Shown here: one piece after another, positions 22,256-33,706 of the stretch
Position numbering within the stretch: position 1 is the first letter of the stretch
How the letters are laid out: the number at the start of each line of letters is the position of its first letter
NCBI RefSeq assembly: GCF_003255815.1
Contig: NC_037681.1
Span: forward strand, 74,708,386 to 74,772,385
Length of the DNA stretch: 64,000 nt
DNA from: Theropithecus gelada
Lineage: Eukaryota > Chordata > Mammalia > Primates > Cercopithecidae
Direction of reading: 5' to 3'
Program-made: the position numbers and the translations under genes
Notes under the pieces: model-generated
What the model was told of the DNA's origin: nothing
Seen by the model: the letters and a program-made list of their open reading frames with translations, nothing else
The model's database searches: none

Positions 22256-22455
22256 TCTTTTCTTTTCCTTTCTTTTCTTTCGTCTCTCTTTCTTTCTTCT
22301 TCTTCTTCTTCTTTTTTTTTTTTTTTGTATTTTTTTGTAGAGATGGGGTTTCACCATGTTGCCCAGGCTGGTGCTGAACTCCTAGCATCATGCAATCTGC
22401 CTGCCTCTGCCTCCTGAAGTGCTGGGATTACAGGCATGAGCCATCAAGCCCAGCC
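22256..22455 (-). mobile_element. Partial Alu with CT-rich tail
   Basis: The antisense left arm only (22327-22455) is preceded by a 70-bp TTTC/TTC tract. The flanks CAGTGACCTTTT and CAGTGGTGGCCTTTT suggest a worn target duplication. Confidence 0.88.
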
Positions 22456-23014
22456 AGTGGTGGCCTTTTCTAGGGGCACAGAGTGTTCCTCTACAGTCAC
22501 AGGAAGGAAGCCCAGAATATGGGCATGATGCAGCGGTGGGTGTTTGTGGGAGCTCTCTTCTGATTCATTCTATTTTCTCAGAGAAATAGGAAGCAAGGGC
22601 ATCAGAACGATGAGGGGAGGTGAGTAAGTAGTTGAGGTTTGAGGACAGAGAAGGTGTGAAATAGTCACCCAGGAGAGTGGGAGAATAAAAGGGCCAGGGA
22701 AATTCAGCGTGATTGTTAGCCGCATTAAGGGCCTACTTAAAACTTATGATTATGAATTTAAAGTGAGATGTCTTAGTATGGTTTGATTCTTCACTAGTTG
22801 CATTTGGCTGCACAGGTGTACGACTGGACTACGCGGAATGTCTAACAAAGGTCATTGTTTAGTCAAGTGAGTATCTGTGTCAGAGGGGGCAAGGGAGCTA
22901 AGGGTACATGCAACATAATATAAGTGAATTTAGGCTGGGTGAGGTATCAAATGAGCGCATACATGAAAGAATAAATTGTTTCCCTACTTAGAATGCATTT
23001 TTTTTTTCATTTTA

Positions 23015-23320
23015 TTGTTTTTGTTTTTTTTTTTTTTTGAGACGGAGTCTCGCTCTGTCGCCCAGGCTGGAGTGCAGTGGCCGGATCTCAGCTCACTGCA
23101 AGCTCTGCCTCCCGGGTTCACGCCATTCTCCTGCCTCAGCCTCCCGAGTAGCTGGGACTACAGGCGCTCGCCATCTCGCCCGGCTAGTTTTTTGTATTTT
23201 TTAGTAGAGACGGGGTTTCACCGTGTTAGCCACGATGGTCTCGATCTCCTGACCTTGTGATCCGCCCGTCTCAGCCTCCCAAAGTGCTGGGATTACAGGC
23301 TTGAGCCACCACGCCCGGCC
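23015..23320 (-). mobile_element. AluY of Old World monkey type
   Basis: Nearly undiverged antisense Alu with GTGGCCGGATCTCAGCTCAC and CTCGCCCGGCTAGTTTTTTG. A perfect duplication TTTTTTTCATTTTA lies at 23001-23014 and 23321-23334. Confidence 0.95.
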
Positions 23321-23334
23321 TTTTTTTCATTTTA

Positions 23335-23482
23335 GAGTGGGGTCTTGCTCTGTCGCCCATGTTGGAGTACACCAGCATGATTACAGCTCACTGCGGCCTC
23401 AACCTCTTGGGTTCAAACAGTCCTCCCACCCAAGCCTCCCAAGTTACTGGGACCACAGGCATGAGACACCTCACCCAGCTCT
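23335..23482 (-). mobile_element. Partial Alu, one arm
   Basis: Antisense single arm directly after the previous element's target duplication. It is diverged. Confidence 0.85.
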
Positions 23483-24507
23483 GGAATTCATTTTTTGTCT
23501 CCTGTCCATTGCTTCAAACTCTCTTTATTCTTAGTGGTCCATATAAGAACTGTACTCCCCAGAAAACAAGCTTAATGTTAAGCTAGTAAACATTGCTCTT
23601 GGATCAGAATAATTTAAGAAGAGCAAATTTTATATCGTAGGTCATGGTGTACAGGGGTTATTCTGTTTAAATTTTTCCTTAGATTGTTTAGAATTCTTCT
23701 TCCATTCAAATTTTAGCTCATTCTGGGAGCAAAACACACTGACCCAGGGTAGATGCTGGAGAGTGACTCACAGAAGTTTCCACAAACATACAGCTTTTTT
23801 TTCTTTTCCTTTTTGGCCAGGACTCACTATTTTTATTAGTGTCTGGTAAATGATACTTGAGTAGATCCTAATTAGGGGTGTGTGTCAAAGGGCATGATGG
23901 TGAGGGGACCCTTATTACCTTTGGGTCCCTGTTTGGCTTCAAATTTGTATTCAGCAGGCCGAAAGAGAGGCAAAATGCTACCATCTGTCCTTGGCCAGGG
24001 AAAACATATTTACAATGCAGACTCTCCTTTCACTAATCCAAGCTGGAGATCAGACAGAACCAAGAAGCAACGTGGAAGACCAACCAATCTTTCTTAGGAA
24101 CCTAACCACATCAGCACACCCACCATTTCCACCTCCCTATAATTTAAATATAGCACTAAATAAATGCTCTGTCTACCTTGCTCTACATAGCCATCAGTCC
24201 ATGCATAGCACAGCCACTCCCTGACCAAAGCCGTGTTACTATATGTGGCCAGGGACCTTGGTGAATATGGGGTGTGTGTGGTGAGTGTGTGTATGTGTGT
24301 GTGTCTGCTATTTTAAAACTAGTGGCCTAAAAATAGTTGTGTACACATAGAAAATGCATGCTGGTTGAGTGGTTGAGTTCAGGATTGCCAAACCCCAGAA
24401 CTCAGCCTGGGAGGATGGCAAGTATAATACATCTTATTCTATTATCTCAATATCTTAACCAAGGGACAATCAAAAGGATTCCAATATACAGGCACTCCTA
24501 CTCAGAC
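23483..24507. other. Unclassified DNA
   Basis: I recognise no gene. Short plus-strand frames near 23880-24220 overlap in two phases and have no recognisable protein. It includes a GT-rich patch at 24263-24306. Confidence 0.4.
24263..24306. repeat. Imperfect (GT)n
   Basis: GTGTGTGTGG followed by interrupted GT units. Confidence 0.8.
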
Positions 24508-24705
24508 CAGTGGTTCTCAACAGGGGCAGGACCACTTTTCGGATGTGGTTTGGGAATTATGGGTGCATTTTTGGTTATCATAGTGATTGAGGGTGTGCTC
24601 AGTGGTATTTGGTGGCTGGGGCCAGGACTGACAGATGTGTGGAACAGTTCCATAGAACAAAGAAACTGTTCTGCCTGACTTTCAAATGCCCTGCAGGGCA
24701 TTGAT
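24508..24705. mobile_element. hAT-Charlie type element (MER20-like)
   Basis: It starts CAGTGGTTCTCAACAGGGGC, and a TGCATTTTTGGTTATCATAG block follows in MER20-like order. The right terminal repeat is not clear, so the end is approximate. Confidence 0.5.
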
Positions 24706-25516
24706 ATGGATGAAAAATCTATTTATAATTATTTCAACATAGACCCTAACTCCAATTTTCTTTCTTCTTTATTTTACACTTATGGCATTATGCAAATTAA
24801 AAAATTTTTTTCCTTTGCGAAATTAGATTATATGATATATGAATTTCATTTAAAATCATGAAAGCAATGTTTTATTATACAAAGGGGGTAATGGGTGTGA
24901 TATGATGGAAAACTACCATGCTAGATACTTACATGTATCCAGACATCATTCCTTGGCAAATTTACAGGTTGTCTATAACTGCATCTAACCTTATTCATAA
25001 AAGGTAGCAATGCATCAAACCCTGCAGTCCACATTTAAATCCTAAGGTGTGAAGAGTATCGGCTGGGGGCTAGCTGTGATTCCTCCTCCTTATCCCAATT
25101 AGGAGGGAACTAAAAACAGGAACTACCCACATTTTTTAGGGAAAAGGAAATCACAGTAAAAATGTGTGTGAGGATGGGAAATAAGAAGCTCCAGTTGGTG
25201 ACAGGAGCAAGGGAAAGGAGAGTTTAGGGCTGGCCATCAAATTAAGTAGAAAGCCCCATCAAGGACAGAGACGAGATTTCTCTTCTAGACCTCCACCTCC
25301 AAATACTCCCCTGCCACAGATGTACACACACAGCCCATTGTTGTCTCTAGAAATGTCAACTGCAAGTCACAGTTACTCCACAGACACCACAAACAGACTC
25401 CCTTTGTTCTCAGGATATGTGTTTACATCAGAATATGTCATCCACTCAGCTCCAGACATTCCACTGAATAAAGGTGCCAAGGGAAAGTTTTGGAAAGGTT
25501 TTCAGAAGAAGATCTA
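24706..25516. other. Unclassified DNA
   Basis: AT-rich to 24910, then mixed sequence. No gene or repeat family was recognised. Confidence 0.4.
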
Positions 25517-25802
25517 GGGCTGAGTGCAGTGACTCATGCCTGTAATCCCAGCACTTTGGGAGACCGAGGCAGGTGGATCACTTCAAGACCAGCCTGGGCA
25601 ATATGGCAAACCCCTGTCTCTACCGAAAAAAAAAAAAAAAAAAAAATTAGTCAGGTGTGGTGACACAGCGCCAGGCTGAGGTGGGAGGATCACCTGAGCC
25701 CAGGAGGTGAAGATTGCAGTGAGCTGAGATTACACCACTGCGCTCCAGTCTGGGCAACAGAGTAAGACTCTGTGCTCCTAACCCCTCCCCACCGCCAACC
25801 AA
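25517..25802 (+). mobile_element. Alu with internal deletion
   Basis: Sense Alu. The target duplication AGAAGAAGATCT (25503) and AGAAAGAAGATCCT (25803) is slightly diverged. Part of the left arm after ACTTC is lost, and the tail is C-rich. Confidence 0.92.
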
Positions 25803-25979
25803 AGAAAGAAGATCCTGGGAGGCAAATGGTTTATTAATCAAGACCCTACAATTACAAGGATATGAGGCCTTTTCCCATAATTAGGGTGAAGCAGCTGCAA
25901 ATAATCACGGCAGGAGGGAGTAATGCATGACACCACCTTTTTTTTTTTTCCTGCAATGACCTCCTGTCACATCTGCTGC

Positions 25980-26626
25980 CATGTTTTATGCCAGAAACTG
26001 CAGTGGAAAGTGGTTGAAGGTTTGTTGTTGTTGTGAAACCATCCCTATAAACTTTACAAAATTAATCAGGAAAGAAGGGAGGGACAGTAATGAAAATAAA
26101 CCAAGCTTGCAGCATAGTCGGCATTAATCATGAGGTCAGCTCCCTCTTTGACCTGCTTCCTCATAGTTGTTTAGTGCCTGTTGTATTAGAATTTCATAGA
26201 TCCTGTTACAAGATTATAGTTCCCCTTACGTGCTTTATCGGTAACAACTTGAACATTATAAAACGTTGTTTTCCATTTGAGATATTCCTTCAGGTCCTGC
26301 ATACCAATGAAACTGCTGACATCAGCTGGTCTGAAGGACCCCAAAAGGAGCTGACTCACCAAAGAATGCAGTTTCCACATCCTAATGATTTCATCCCCTT
26401 TATTACAACCGATCAATGACCCCAATTTTCCAGAACCTCACCCTCTATGATCCCCTTAAAAACTCCAGCCTATAGTTCCTTGGGGAGATGGATTTGAGGG
26501 TCACCTCTCATCTTCTTACTCAGCACCCTACGGCCATTAAATTCTTTCTCTGCTGCAAGCCCTCCTGTCTCAGTGTATTGGTCTGTTACTATGCAGTGGG
26601 GATATGAAACTGTTGGTCTTGTCACA
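25980..26626 (+). mobile_element. Probable solo ERV LTR
   Basis: The 3' end is LTR-like: CCTTAAAAACTCCAGCCTAT, then an ATTAAA signal near 26538 in CCATTAAATTCTTTCTCTGC, then a U5-like stretch ending GTCTTGTCACA at 26626. The 5' boundary is not clear. The 109-aa plus-strand frame (26090-26419) is LTR sequence read by chance. Confidence 0.55.
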
Positions 26627-26733
26627 GTTTGTGTTTTGTTTTTAAGAGAGAAGCAGGCTAATTAAAAGAGAAGTTTTAGGGAACAACCAAAGAGAAGGTT
26701 TGATATTGGAAATTCATAAAATTGTGGAACACT

Positions 26734-27031
26734 GGCTAGGCATGGTGGCTCACACCTGTAATCCCAGCACTTTGGGAGGCCGAGGCAGGCAAATCACGAG
26801 GTCACGAGGTCGAGACCATCCTGGCTAACATGGTGAAACCCTGTCTCTACTAAAAATACAAAATATCAGCCAGGTGTGGTGGCAGTCACCTGTAGTCCCA
26901 GCTACTCAGGAGGCTGAGGCAGGAGAATGGCGTGAACCCAGGAGGCAGAGGTTGTGGTTAGCTGAGATAGCACCACTGCACTCCAGTCTGGGTGACAGAG
27001 CGAGACTCTGTCTCAAAAGAAAAAAAAAAAA
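26734..27031 (+). mobile_element. Alu
   Basis: Sense Alu with target duplication ATTGTGGAACACT (26721) and GGTGTAGAACACT (27031). AluY-like, with GCGTGAACCCAGGAGGC. Confidence 0.94.
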
Positions 27032-27091
27032 GGTGTAGAACACTTTCTGCTGCTCAGTATGATGTGAAATCTCAAGTAAAAGGATTGGCTA

Positions 27092-27381
27092 GGCTGGGAG
27101 TAGTGGCTCATGCCTGTAATCCTAGCACTTTGGGAGGCCAAGGTGGGTGGATTGCTTCAGCTCAGGAGTTCTAGATCAGCCTGGGCAACATGGCAAAACC
27201 CCATCTCTAAAAAAATACAAAAATTATTTGGGCGTGGTGGCACATGACTATAGTCCCAGCTACTTAGGAGGCTGAGGTAGGAGGATTGCTTGAGCCCAGC
27301 AGGCAGAGGTTGCAGTGAGCGGGGATCATGCCACTGCACTGTAGCTTGGGTGACAAAGCCAGACCCTGTCAAAGAAACAAA
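27092..27381 (+). mobile_element. Alu, old (AluJ-like)
   Basis: Sense Alu starting GGCTGGGAGTAGTGG, with a short degraded A-tail directly before the next Alu. Confidence 0.93.
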
Positions 27382-27382
27382 G

Positions 27383-27675
27383 GTTCAGGTGCAGTGGCTT
27401 ACACCTGTAATCCCAGATATTTGCGGGGAGGCTGATGCTGGTGGATTACTAGAGGTCAGGAGTTTGAGACCAACCTGGCCAACATGGTGAAACCCCATCC
27501 CTACTGAAAATACAAAAATTAGCCTGGCGTGATGGAACACACTTGTAATCCCAGCTACTCAGGAGGCTGAGGCAGAAGAATTACTTGAACCTGGGAAGCA
27601 GAGGTTGCAGTGAACTGAGATTGTGCCATTGCACTCCAGCCTGGTGACAGAGCAAGACTGTCTCAAAAAAAAAAA
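27383..27675 (+). mobile_element. Alu running into an assembly gap
   Basis: Sense Alu starting TTCAGGTGCAGTGGC, whose A-tail is interrupted by Ns. Confidence 0.93.
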
Positions 27676-27771
27676 NNNNNNNNNNNNNNNNNNNNNNNNN
27701 NNNNNNNNNNNNNNNNNNNNNNNNNNNNNNNNNNNNNNNNNNNNNNNNNNNNNNNNNNNNNNNNNNNNNNN
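27676..27771. other. Assembly gap (96 N)
   Basis: A run of N sits in an Alu A-tail. The sequence after it repeats the sequence before it. Confidence 0.99.
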
Positions 27772-27865
27772 AGTGAACTGAGATTGTGCCATTGCACTCC
27801 AGCCTGGTGACAGAGCAAAACAGTCTCAAAAAAAAAAAAAAAAAAAAAAAAAGAAAAGAAAAGTA
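27772..27865 (+). mobile_element. Alu 3' end after the gap
   Basis: The last 60 or so bases of a sense Alu plus an A-tail with AAAAG units. It is nearly identical to 27610-27675, so it may be the same Alu counted twice. Confidence 0.85.
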
Positions 27866-28059
27866 ATGAAAGCAAAAAAGAAGAAATAAAAAAAAATTGC
27901 TTGAGAAATACATGTTGTTTGTCTCCAGGCTGGATCTGTATCTCCCATGGATCAACGTAAGACCTCTTTCAGTGGAGGTATGGTCTGGTCAAAATATTTG
28001 TTGAATTAGGCTGAGGCATGGGGATGAGGCCACAGTGGAGGAAAGTGATATGGCCAAGA

Positions 28060-28235
28060 GCAGGGCCAGCTTCAGAGGTGTATGACCTCTCCAATCACAC
28101 AGGGCCCTGGGGTTAGAAGGGCTTGCACCCATTGGTTCAATGCCTTGCTATTGCCGTCTTGAAATTATTAATAAGTTTTGAATAAGGGGGCAACATACTT
28201 TCATTTCGCACTGGACCCTTCAAATTATATAGCCA
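28060..28235. mobile_element. Possible old DNA-transposon MITE
   Basis: GGGCCAGCTTCAG, then TGACCTCTCCAATCACACAG and TTCGCACTGGACCC, form a pattern I have seen in dispersed mammalian copies. The family is not identified. Confidence 0.35.
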
Positions 28236-28247
28236 ATCCAAGTCAAA

Positions 28248-28435
28248 AGAGTGAACATCTGAGTCTGAGAGAGCTGAGTTCAAATCCGAGTTCTACCATT
28301 ACCTGGCTGTATAATCTTGGGCAACTTATTTAACCTCTTTTTATCAGTAAAATAGGAACCCTGGTAGTTTCTACCTCATAGGACTGTTGTGAAGACTCAC
28401 ATAAACTATATTGCAGTTTTCATTAGATATTACTC
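28248..28435 (+). mobile_element. MIR
   Basis: Sense MIR: GAGTTCAAATCCGAGTTCTAC, CCTGGCTGTATAATCTTGGG, then CTACCTCATAGGACTGTTGT. Confidence 0.88.
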
Positions 28436-29533
28436 GTGTCATCATCAGTGACAAAGATTTAGATGACATTGCAAAGGCACAAAGGAACTAAGGCACCAAG
28501 CAAGGCTGGATAACTGTTTTCCAAACCCATTTTTGGGACACATTTCTGCTCTGGATGTATATATTGACGTCACCATCTTGTGGCAAGACAGGCCAAGATA
28601 ATTTTCCTAATTGCAGGCTTCACTGACACATTTTGTGCCAGAACCGCAGGAGAGTAGGTGTTATTTCAAATCTGTGAATCATCACCACACACTCATGCAC
28701 AGCATATTTCTTATAAATTTAAAAGAGTTGAACTCTAACCAAGATAATGGAGACATTATTTTAGAATGTAGAAATATGCCCATATAAAGGCAACTTGCTA
28801 TTGAAAATACTTATTTCTGCTGCGTGGGCCCGTCGAGTCATTTTATTTGCCATACAGTTATTGAATGCAATATTCCCCACCAAAGAAGGTGCAAATCAGA
28901 AAATATCATCAGACCCATTTTACTAGGACTACATACTAATTATCACCTTGCCATGAATACATTGATTGTATTGTATTAGAATATGGTTTGGGCTAAGTTA
29001 GGAATGAAATGTGGAGGTGAGGCCAAATGGAAGCATATTCTTCCTTTTTGACTGAATACCCCCTATTAGTTCCTTGCTTATTACTATAATTAAAAGTAGT
29101 CTTTGTCAGTACTAGTTCTTTTAAAATTATTTCTGAAGTTGAGAATAATTTTTTAAAGTGTGAAATGGATTTTTAAAAAAGGTTTTAATACATTAAATAT
29201 ATCATGAACTTTCTACTTAGACAAAAGATCCCAGCTACCATACCATGATAAGAAATTCTCTCCCGAAGAGTTGAGTCATGGTTCTGGAAGAAAACTCATC
29301 AATGGGTAGGGAGATAGAATTGACCCTGTGATCTGGGAAGTGAGTTCCTTCCCCCAACCAAGTCTGGCTCCATGGTTGCATGTGAAGGTCAAGTTGATCT
29401 TCCAAGTCTCACTAAGCATTCTAACCTTGGGCTTCACTCTATTATTAAAGTCATTAGAATCTAATAAATGTAGTATTATTCATTTAGAGATGATTTTTCC
29501 TAATTTAATATTTTGCTTACAGAAGTTTTTGTA
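28436..29533. other. Unclassified DNA
   Basis: About 1.1 kb of AT-rich sequence. I see no gene, no repeat I can name and no long open frame. Confidence 0.45.
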
Positions 29534-29838
29534 GGCCAGGCGCAGTAGCTCATGTCTGTAATCCCAGCACTTTGGGAGGCTGATGCAGGAGGATCCCTTG
29601 AGGTCAGGAATTCAAGAGAGTCTGGGCAACACAGGAAGATCTTGTCTTTACTAAAAACAAACAAAAAAAGAGAAGTTAGCTAAGTGTGGCGGCACATGCC
29701 TATGGCCCCAGTTACTCAGGAAGCTGAGGTGGAAGAATTGCTTGAACATGGGAGGCCGAGGCCACAGTGAGTGTGATTGTGCCATTGCATTCCGGCCTGA
29801 GTGATGGAGTGACTTTTGTCTCAAGAAAAAGAAAAAAA
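29534..29838 (+). mobile_element. Alu, old
   Basis: Diverged sense Alu starting GGCCAGGCGCAGTAGC, ending in an A-rich AAGAAAAAGAAAAAAA tail. Confidence 0.92.
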
Positions 29839-29916
29839 TTAACCATGTGTTAACAGCTGCATAGCAAATTTACCATTACAGCCACTTTTAAAAAATTAAA
29901 TCAAGTTATTAGTTAA

Positions 29917-30069
29917 TTTTTTTAGAGACAAGAGTCTTGCTCTGTCACCCTGCTGGAGCGCAGTATCACACATAGCTCACTCTAGCCTTGAACTACTGGG
30001 CTCAAGGGATCCTCCCACCTCAGCCTCCAGAGTAGCTGGGATTACAGGCACATGCCACCATGCCCTGCA
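29917..30069 (-). mobile_element. Partial Alu, one arm
   Basis: Antisense single arm ending GCCACCATGCCCTGC, itself the landing site of the next Alu. Confidence 0.87.
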
Positions 30070-30079
30070 ACCATTTTTT

Positions 30080-30372
30080 TTTTTTCTCCTGAGACGGAGT
30101 CTTGCTCTGTTGCCCAGGCTGGAGTGCAGTGGCGCAATCTTGGCTCACTGCAAGCTCCGCCTCCCTGGTACACGCCATTCTCCTGCCTCAGCCTCCCGAG
30201 TAACTGGGACTACAGGCGCCTGCCACCACACCTGGCTAATTTTTTTGTATTTTTAGTAGAGACGGGGTTTCACCGTGTTAACCAGGATGGTCTGGATCTC
30301 CTGACCTCGTGATCCGCCCGTCTCGGCCTCTCAACGTGCTGGGATTACAGGTATGAGCCACCGCGCCTGGTC
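30080..30372 (-). mobile_element. AluY-like
   Basis: Antisense Alu with target duplication GCAACCATTTTT (30067) and ACAACCATTTTT (about 30376). Confidence 0.95.
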
Positions 30373-30702
30373 CCTACAACCATTTTTTAAGTGTATAGTT
30401 CAGTAGCGTTAAATGCATTCACATATGTGGCATTTTAAAAGAGGTCTTCAGTGCCTAAATATGCAGAATTGTTTCCAAATCTTTTAGATAATTTAGACAC
30501 TGAAAAAAGGAAGTGACAGACGTGGCTCTGAAATTCCCAGGGAGTGCATTTTTAGGGTTTATGAGAGAGCACCTCATACCCAGGCAAGGGTAGGTACACC
30601 TCAGGGCTCAGCAGGAAGGAACAGCAGGGACAAGGACAGAGATTTTCTGAGAATTTGCCATGTGTCAGTCTCTGTTCTGGGATAAGTAAGAAATAATGAA
30701 CT

Positions 30703-31017
30703 GGGGCCAGGTGCAGTGGCTCACACCTGTAATTCCAGCACTTTGGGAGGCTGAGGTGGGCAGATCACTTGAGGCCAGGAGTTCGAGACCAGCCTGGGAA
30801 ACATGGTGAAACCCTGTTTCTTCTAAAAATACAAAAATTAGCCAGGCATGGTGGTGCATGCCTGTAATTCCAGCTACTTGGGAGGGTGAGGCAGGAGAAT
30901 CGCTTGAACCCGGGAGGCGGAGACTCCAGTGAGCCAAGATCATGTCACTGTACTCCAGCCTGGGTGACACAGTGACACCCACATCTCAAAAAAAAAAAAA
31001 AAGAAAGAAAAAGAAAA
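30703..31017 (+). mobile_element. Alu
   Basis: Sense Alu with an AAAG-rich tail. The target duplication AAATAATGAACTG (30690) and GAATAATGAACTG (about 31019) is clear. Confidence 0.95.
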
Positions 31018-31270
31018 GAATAATGAACTGACTAGTGCTGCCCCTAATCTTTTGTGAATCCTTCAACCATATTATAAGACTGCCTCACTTCCTCAGACAC
31101 TTGCCCCTATCAATTGTGTCTTTTTCTTCCCTGTGATTTTATCCTTTCTCTCTCTATTGGCTTCCTATCCACATGTAAATAGCTGTTTCCCATTTTAATA
31201 AAACAAGATAAACCAAAACAAACAAACAAAACCCTCCCTTGTCAAAATCCTCCCTTTTAACTTTATATTC

Positions 31271-31568
31271 TTTTTTTTTTTTTTTTTTTTTTTTAATTGA
31301 GACGGAGTCTTGCTCTGTCGCCCAGGCTGGAGTGCAGTGGCGCGATCTCGGCTCACTGCAAGCTCCGCCTCCCGGGTTCATGCCATTCTCCTGCCTCAGC
31401 CTCCTCAGTAGCTGGGACTACAGGCGCCCGCCACCACGGCCGGCTAATTTTTGTATTTTTTTAGTAGAGACGGGGTTTCACCGTGGTCTCGATCTCCTGA
31501 CCTTGTGATCCGCCCGCCTCGGCCTTCCAAAGTGCTGGGATTACAGGCATGAGCCACCGCGCCCGGCC
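31271..31568 (-). mobile_element. AluY-like with 12-bp deletion
   Basis: Antisense, little diverged. A perfect 14-bp duplication TTAACTTTATATTC lies at 31257-31270 and 31569-31582. The TTAGCCAGGATG segment is missing near 31484. Confidence 0.96.
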
Positions 31569-31789
31569 TTAACTTTATATTCTTTTTGTGTTTGCTCACT
31601 CTTTAATGTAGGGTTTCTTTTTTCCTTTGAAAGCTGTGCAAGCATGGGCATGGTTGCAAGTCTCAAATCATTTTCCAAGGCCTTTGACAAAAAACAGCAG
31701 TCCTTGCCCCTCTGCTGCTTCTTACTCCCCCCAAACAACTATGAATACTTTCTATTCTTTCAACCAGTAATTTTTTTAAAAGAGTATCT

Positions 31790-32100
31790 CCTCATCTCAG
31801 AATAACAAGCTTGCTCACACTTTTCCAGCTTTGGCCATTGGGAGCTCTTTCAGATTGGCTCCACATCCCTCTTGTTTTCTGAGCACTTCCTTTCTTCCTG
31901 GCACTATACTTACTTTTTGCCAAGCTTGTCTTGTATTTTTCCCTTGTCCAGCCCTGGAATCATCTATTTTCCAAGGAGCCCTGGTTTCTTTCATTGGAGA
32001 GTGGTTTTTAGAAACCCAAATCTGGGCACAAGTGTGCTCATTGCTACTGGACGGACACTGCTTCTAGGCCTTCTCAGTGGACAGAGTTAGGAAATAAATG
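31790..32100 (+). mobile_element. Ancient interspersed repeat, LINE-like
   Basis: Contains CAAGGAGCCCTGGTTTCTTT, GGAGAGTGGTTTTTAGAAAC and GTGTGCTCATTGCTACTGG, words I recall from a common old mammalian LINE 3' region. Family and orientation are tentative. Plus-strand frames here are chance. Confidence 0.5.
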
Positions 32101-32115
32101 AATGTATTTCTATGT

Positions 32116-32310
32116 ACAGTAAGTCCTTACTTACCGTCAGTAGGTTCTTAGAAACTGCAACTTTAAGCAAAATGACATATAAATAATCCAATTTTTTTGT
32201 TTTTTTCATTAGGACCTCATGATGCAACAGTAGAAACCATTTTATTTTTCATCAACGGTCTAAAAAATGATGTTTAATGAAACATTATTTGAGGACCTGC
32301 TGTATATTGT
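32116..32310. mobile_element. Tigger-like DNA transposon fragment
   Basis: CAGTAAGTCCTTACTTACCG, then GGTTCTTAGAAACTGCAACT and TTTAAGCAAAATGACATATA, match the left end of Tigger-type elements. Confidence 0.6.
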
Positions 32311-32345
32311 TTCCTTTAAAGTTGCAAAGTCTTCCAGGTGCTGTG

Positions 32346-32646
32346 GTCAGGTGCTGTGGCTCTTGCCTGTAATCTCAGCTACTTGGGAGGCTGAGGTGGG
32401 CGGATCATGTGAGGCCAGGAGTTTGAGATCAATCTGAGCACACATAGGGAGACTCCCATCTCTAGAAGTCATTAAAAAATTAGCAGATGTGGTGGCACGT
32501 GCCTGTAGTCCCAGTTACTTGGGAGGCTGAGGTGGGATGATCTCTTGAGCCCAGGAGTTCGAGACTGCAGTTAGCATGATCTCTGGTGCATTCCAGCTTG
32601 GGTCACAGAGTGAAACCCCATTCCTGAAAACAAAAAAAAAAAAAAG
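32346..32646 (+). mobile_element. Alu, old
   Basis: Diverged sense Alu starting TCAGGTGCTGTGGCTC, with a 16-base A-tail. Confidence 0.92.
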
Positions 32647-32659
32647 AAACTAACTGAAG

Positions 32660-32840
32660 AAAAAAAATTTTGAACTCGCATATGTTAAAGTTCATTCTTT
32701 CTACTGTGGTTATATGCGTTTCAAAAAATGCATAGTCATGTATACACCACTCCAGTGCTGTGTAAAACAGTTGCATCCCTGTAAAAGTTGTCTTTATAGT
32801 CTCTAGTTCAATTTCTGATTGCACTTATCAAATTCCTTTG
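32660..32840 (+). mobile_element. L1M 3'UTR fragment
   Basis: TATGTTAAAGTTCATTCTTT, AAAATGCATAGTCATGTATA and CACCACTCCAGTGCTG are old L1 3'UTR words in sense order. Confidence 0.65.
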
Positions 32841-32851
32841 TCTTTTAAAAT

Positions 32852-33154
32852 TTTTATTTATTTATTTATTTTTGAGGCAGTGTCTTTTTCTGTCATCCAT
32901 GCTGGAGTGCAGTAGCACCACCACGGCTCACTGCAGCCTTGAACTCCTGGGCTCAAGCAATCCTTCTGCCTCAGCCTTCTGAGTAGCTGAGACTACAGGC
33001 ATGCGCCCAACTAATTAAATTTTTTTCTTTTTTTGTTGATATGAGGTCTTGCTATTTTACCTAGGCTGTTCCAGAACTCCTAATGTCAAGCTATCCTCCT
33101 GCCTCGGCCTCCCATGCTGTTGGGATTACAGGTGTGAACCACCGTTCTTGGTCA
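32852..33154 (-). mobile_element. Alu, old
   Basis: Antisense with a (TTTA)n tail. The target duplication CAAATTCCTTT lies at 32829-32839 and 33155-33165, ending one base before the HMGB1 retrocopy's own duplication. Confidence 0.93.
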
Positions 33155-33417
33155 CAAATTCCTTTAAAGAATTGTGCAATGGCTCTCACAGCCATTTCAG
33201 TACATTACACTCCATAGAGCTAGCACTGGGCAAGTGAGAACCAGACAGGCACCGGGCGACTCTGTGCCTCACTGAGGAAAAATAACTAAAAATGGGCAAA
33301 GGAGATCCTAAGAAGGCGAGGGGCAAAATGTCATCATATGCATTTTTTGTGCAAACTTGTCGGGAGGAGCATTAGAAGCCGCAGGCAGATGCTTCAGTCA
33401 ACTTCTCAGAGTTTTTT

Positions 33418-33706
33418 ATTTATTTATTTATTTATTTATTTTTTTGAGGCGGAGTCTCGCTCTGTCGCCCAGGCTGGAGTGCAGTGGCCGGATCTCAGCT
33501 CACTGCAAGCTCCGCCTCCTGGGTTTACGCCATTCTCCTGCCTCAGCCTCCCGAGTAGCTGGGACTACAGGCGCTCACCACCTCGCCCGGCTAGTTTTTT
33601 GTATTTTTTAGTAGAGACGGGGTTTCACTGGGTTAGCCAGGATGGTCTCGATCTCCTGACCTCATGATCCACCCGTCTCGGCCTCCCAAAGTGCTGGGAT
33701 TACAGG
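33418..33706 (-). mobile_element. AluY, Old World monkey type, inside HMGB1 copy
   Basis: Antisense with a (TTTA)n tail. It carries GTGGCCGGATCTCAGCTCAC and CCTCGCCCGGCTAG. The first 20 or so bases of Alu are missing, so the copy stops at GATTACAG. The duplication TCAGAGTTTTT lies at 33406 and 33707. Confidence 0.95.

Larger units (their letters stand above)
20035..22960 (-). mobile_element. Long L2 LINE, antisense
   Basis: Blocks at 20035-20579, 20947-21031, 21243-22250 and 22456-22960 follow the L2 consensus antisense for nearly 2.2 kb once Alus are removed. Landmarks are GGGGGAAGAACATCCCAGG, GTCCTGAGGCGCCTGGAATG, GTTGAGTTTAGGACTTG, GCAGCTGGATGTGTGAATC and AAGTGAGATGTC. The segment around 21600-21900 corresponds to degraded reverse-transcriptase sequence on the minus strand. 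No long frame remains. Confidence 0.75.
29839..30440 (+). mobile_element. L1M 3'UTR fragment, interrupted by Alus
   Basis: 29839-29916 (GCAAATTTACCATTACAGCC) and 30373-30440 (AAGTGTATAGTTCAGTAGCG, then ATTCACAT) are the old L1 3'UTR words in sense order, with two Alus between them. Confidence 0.7.

Noticed and set aside
24337..24678. 113-codon plus-strand frame
   Set aside because: It runs into the hAT-type element at 24508 and has no recognisable domain.
26090..26419. 109-codon plus-strand frame
   Set aside because: It lies within the probable LTR and resembles no known protein.
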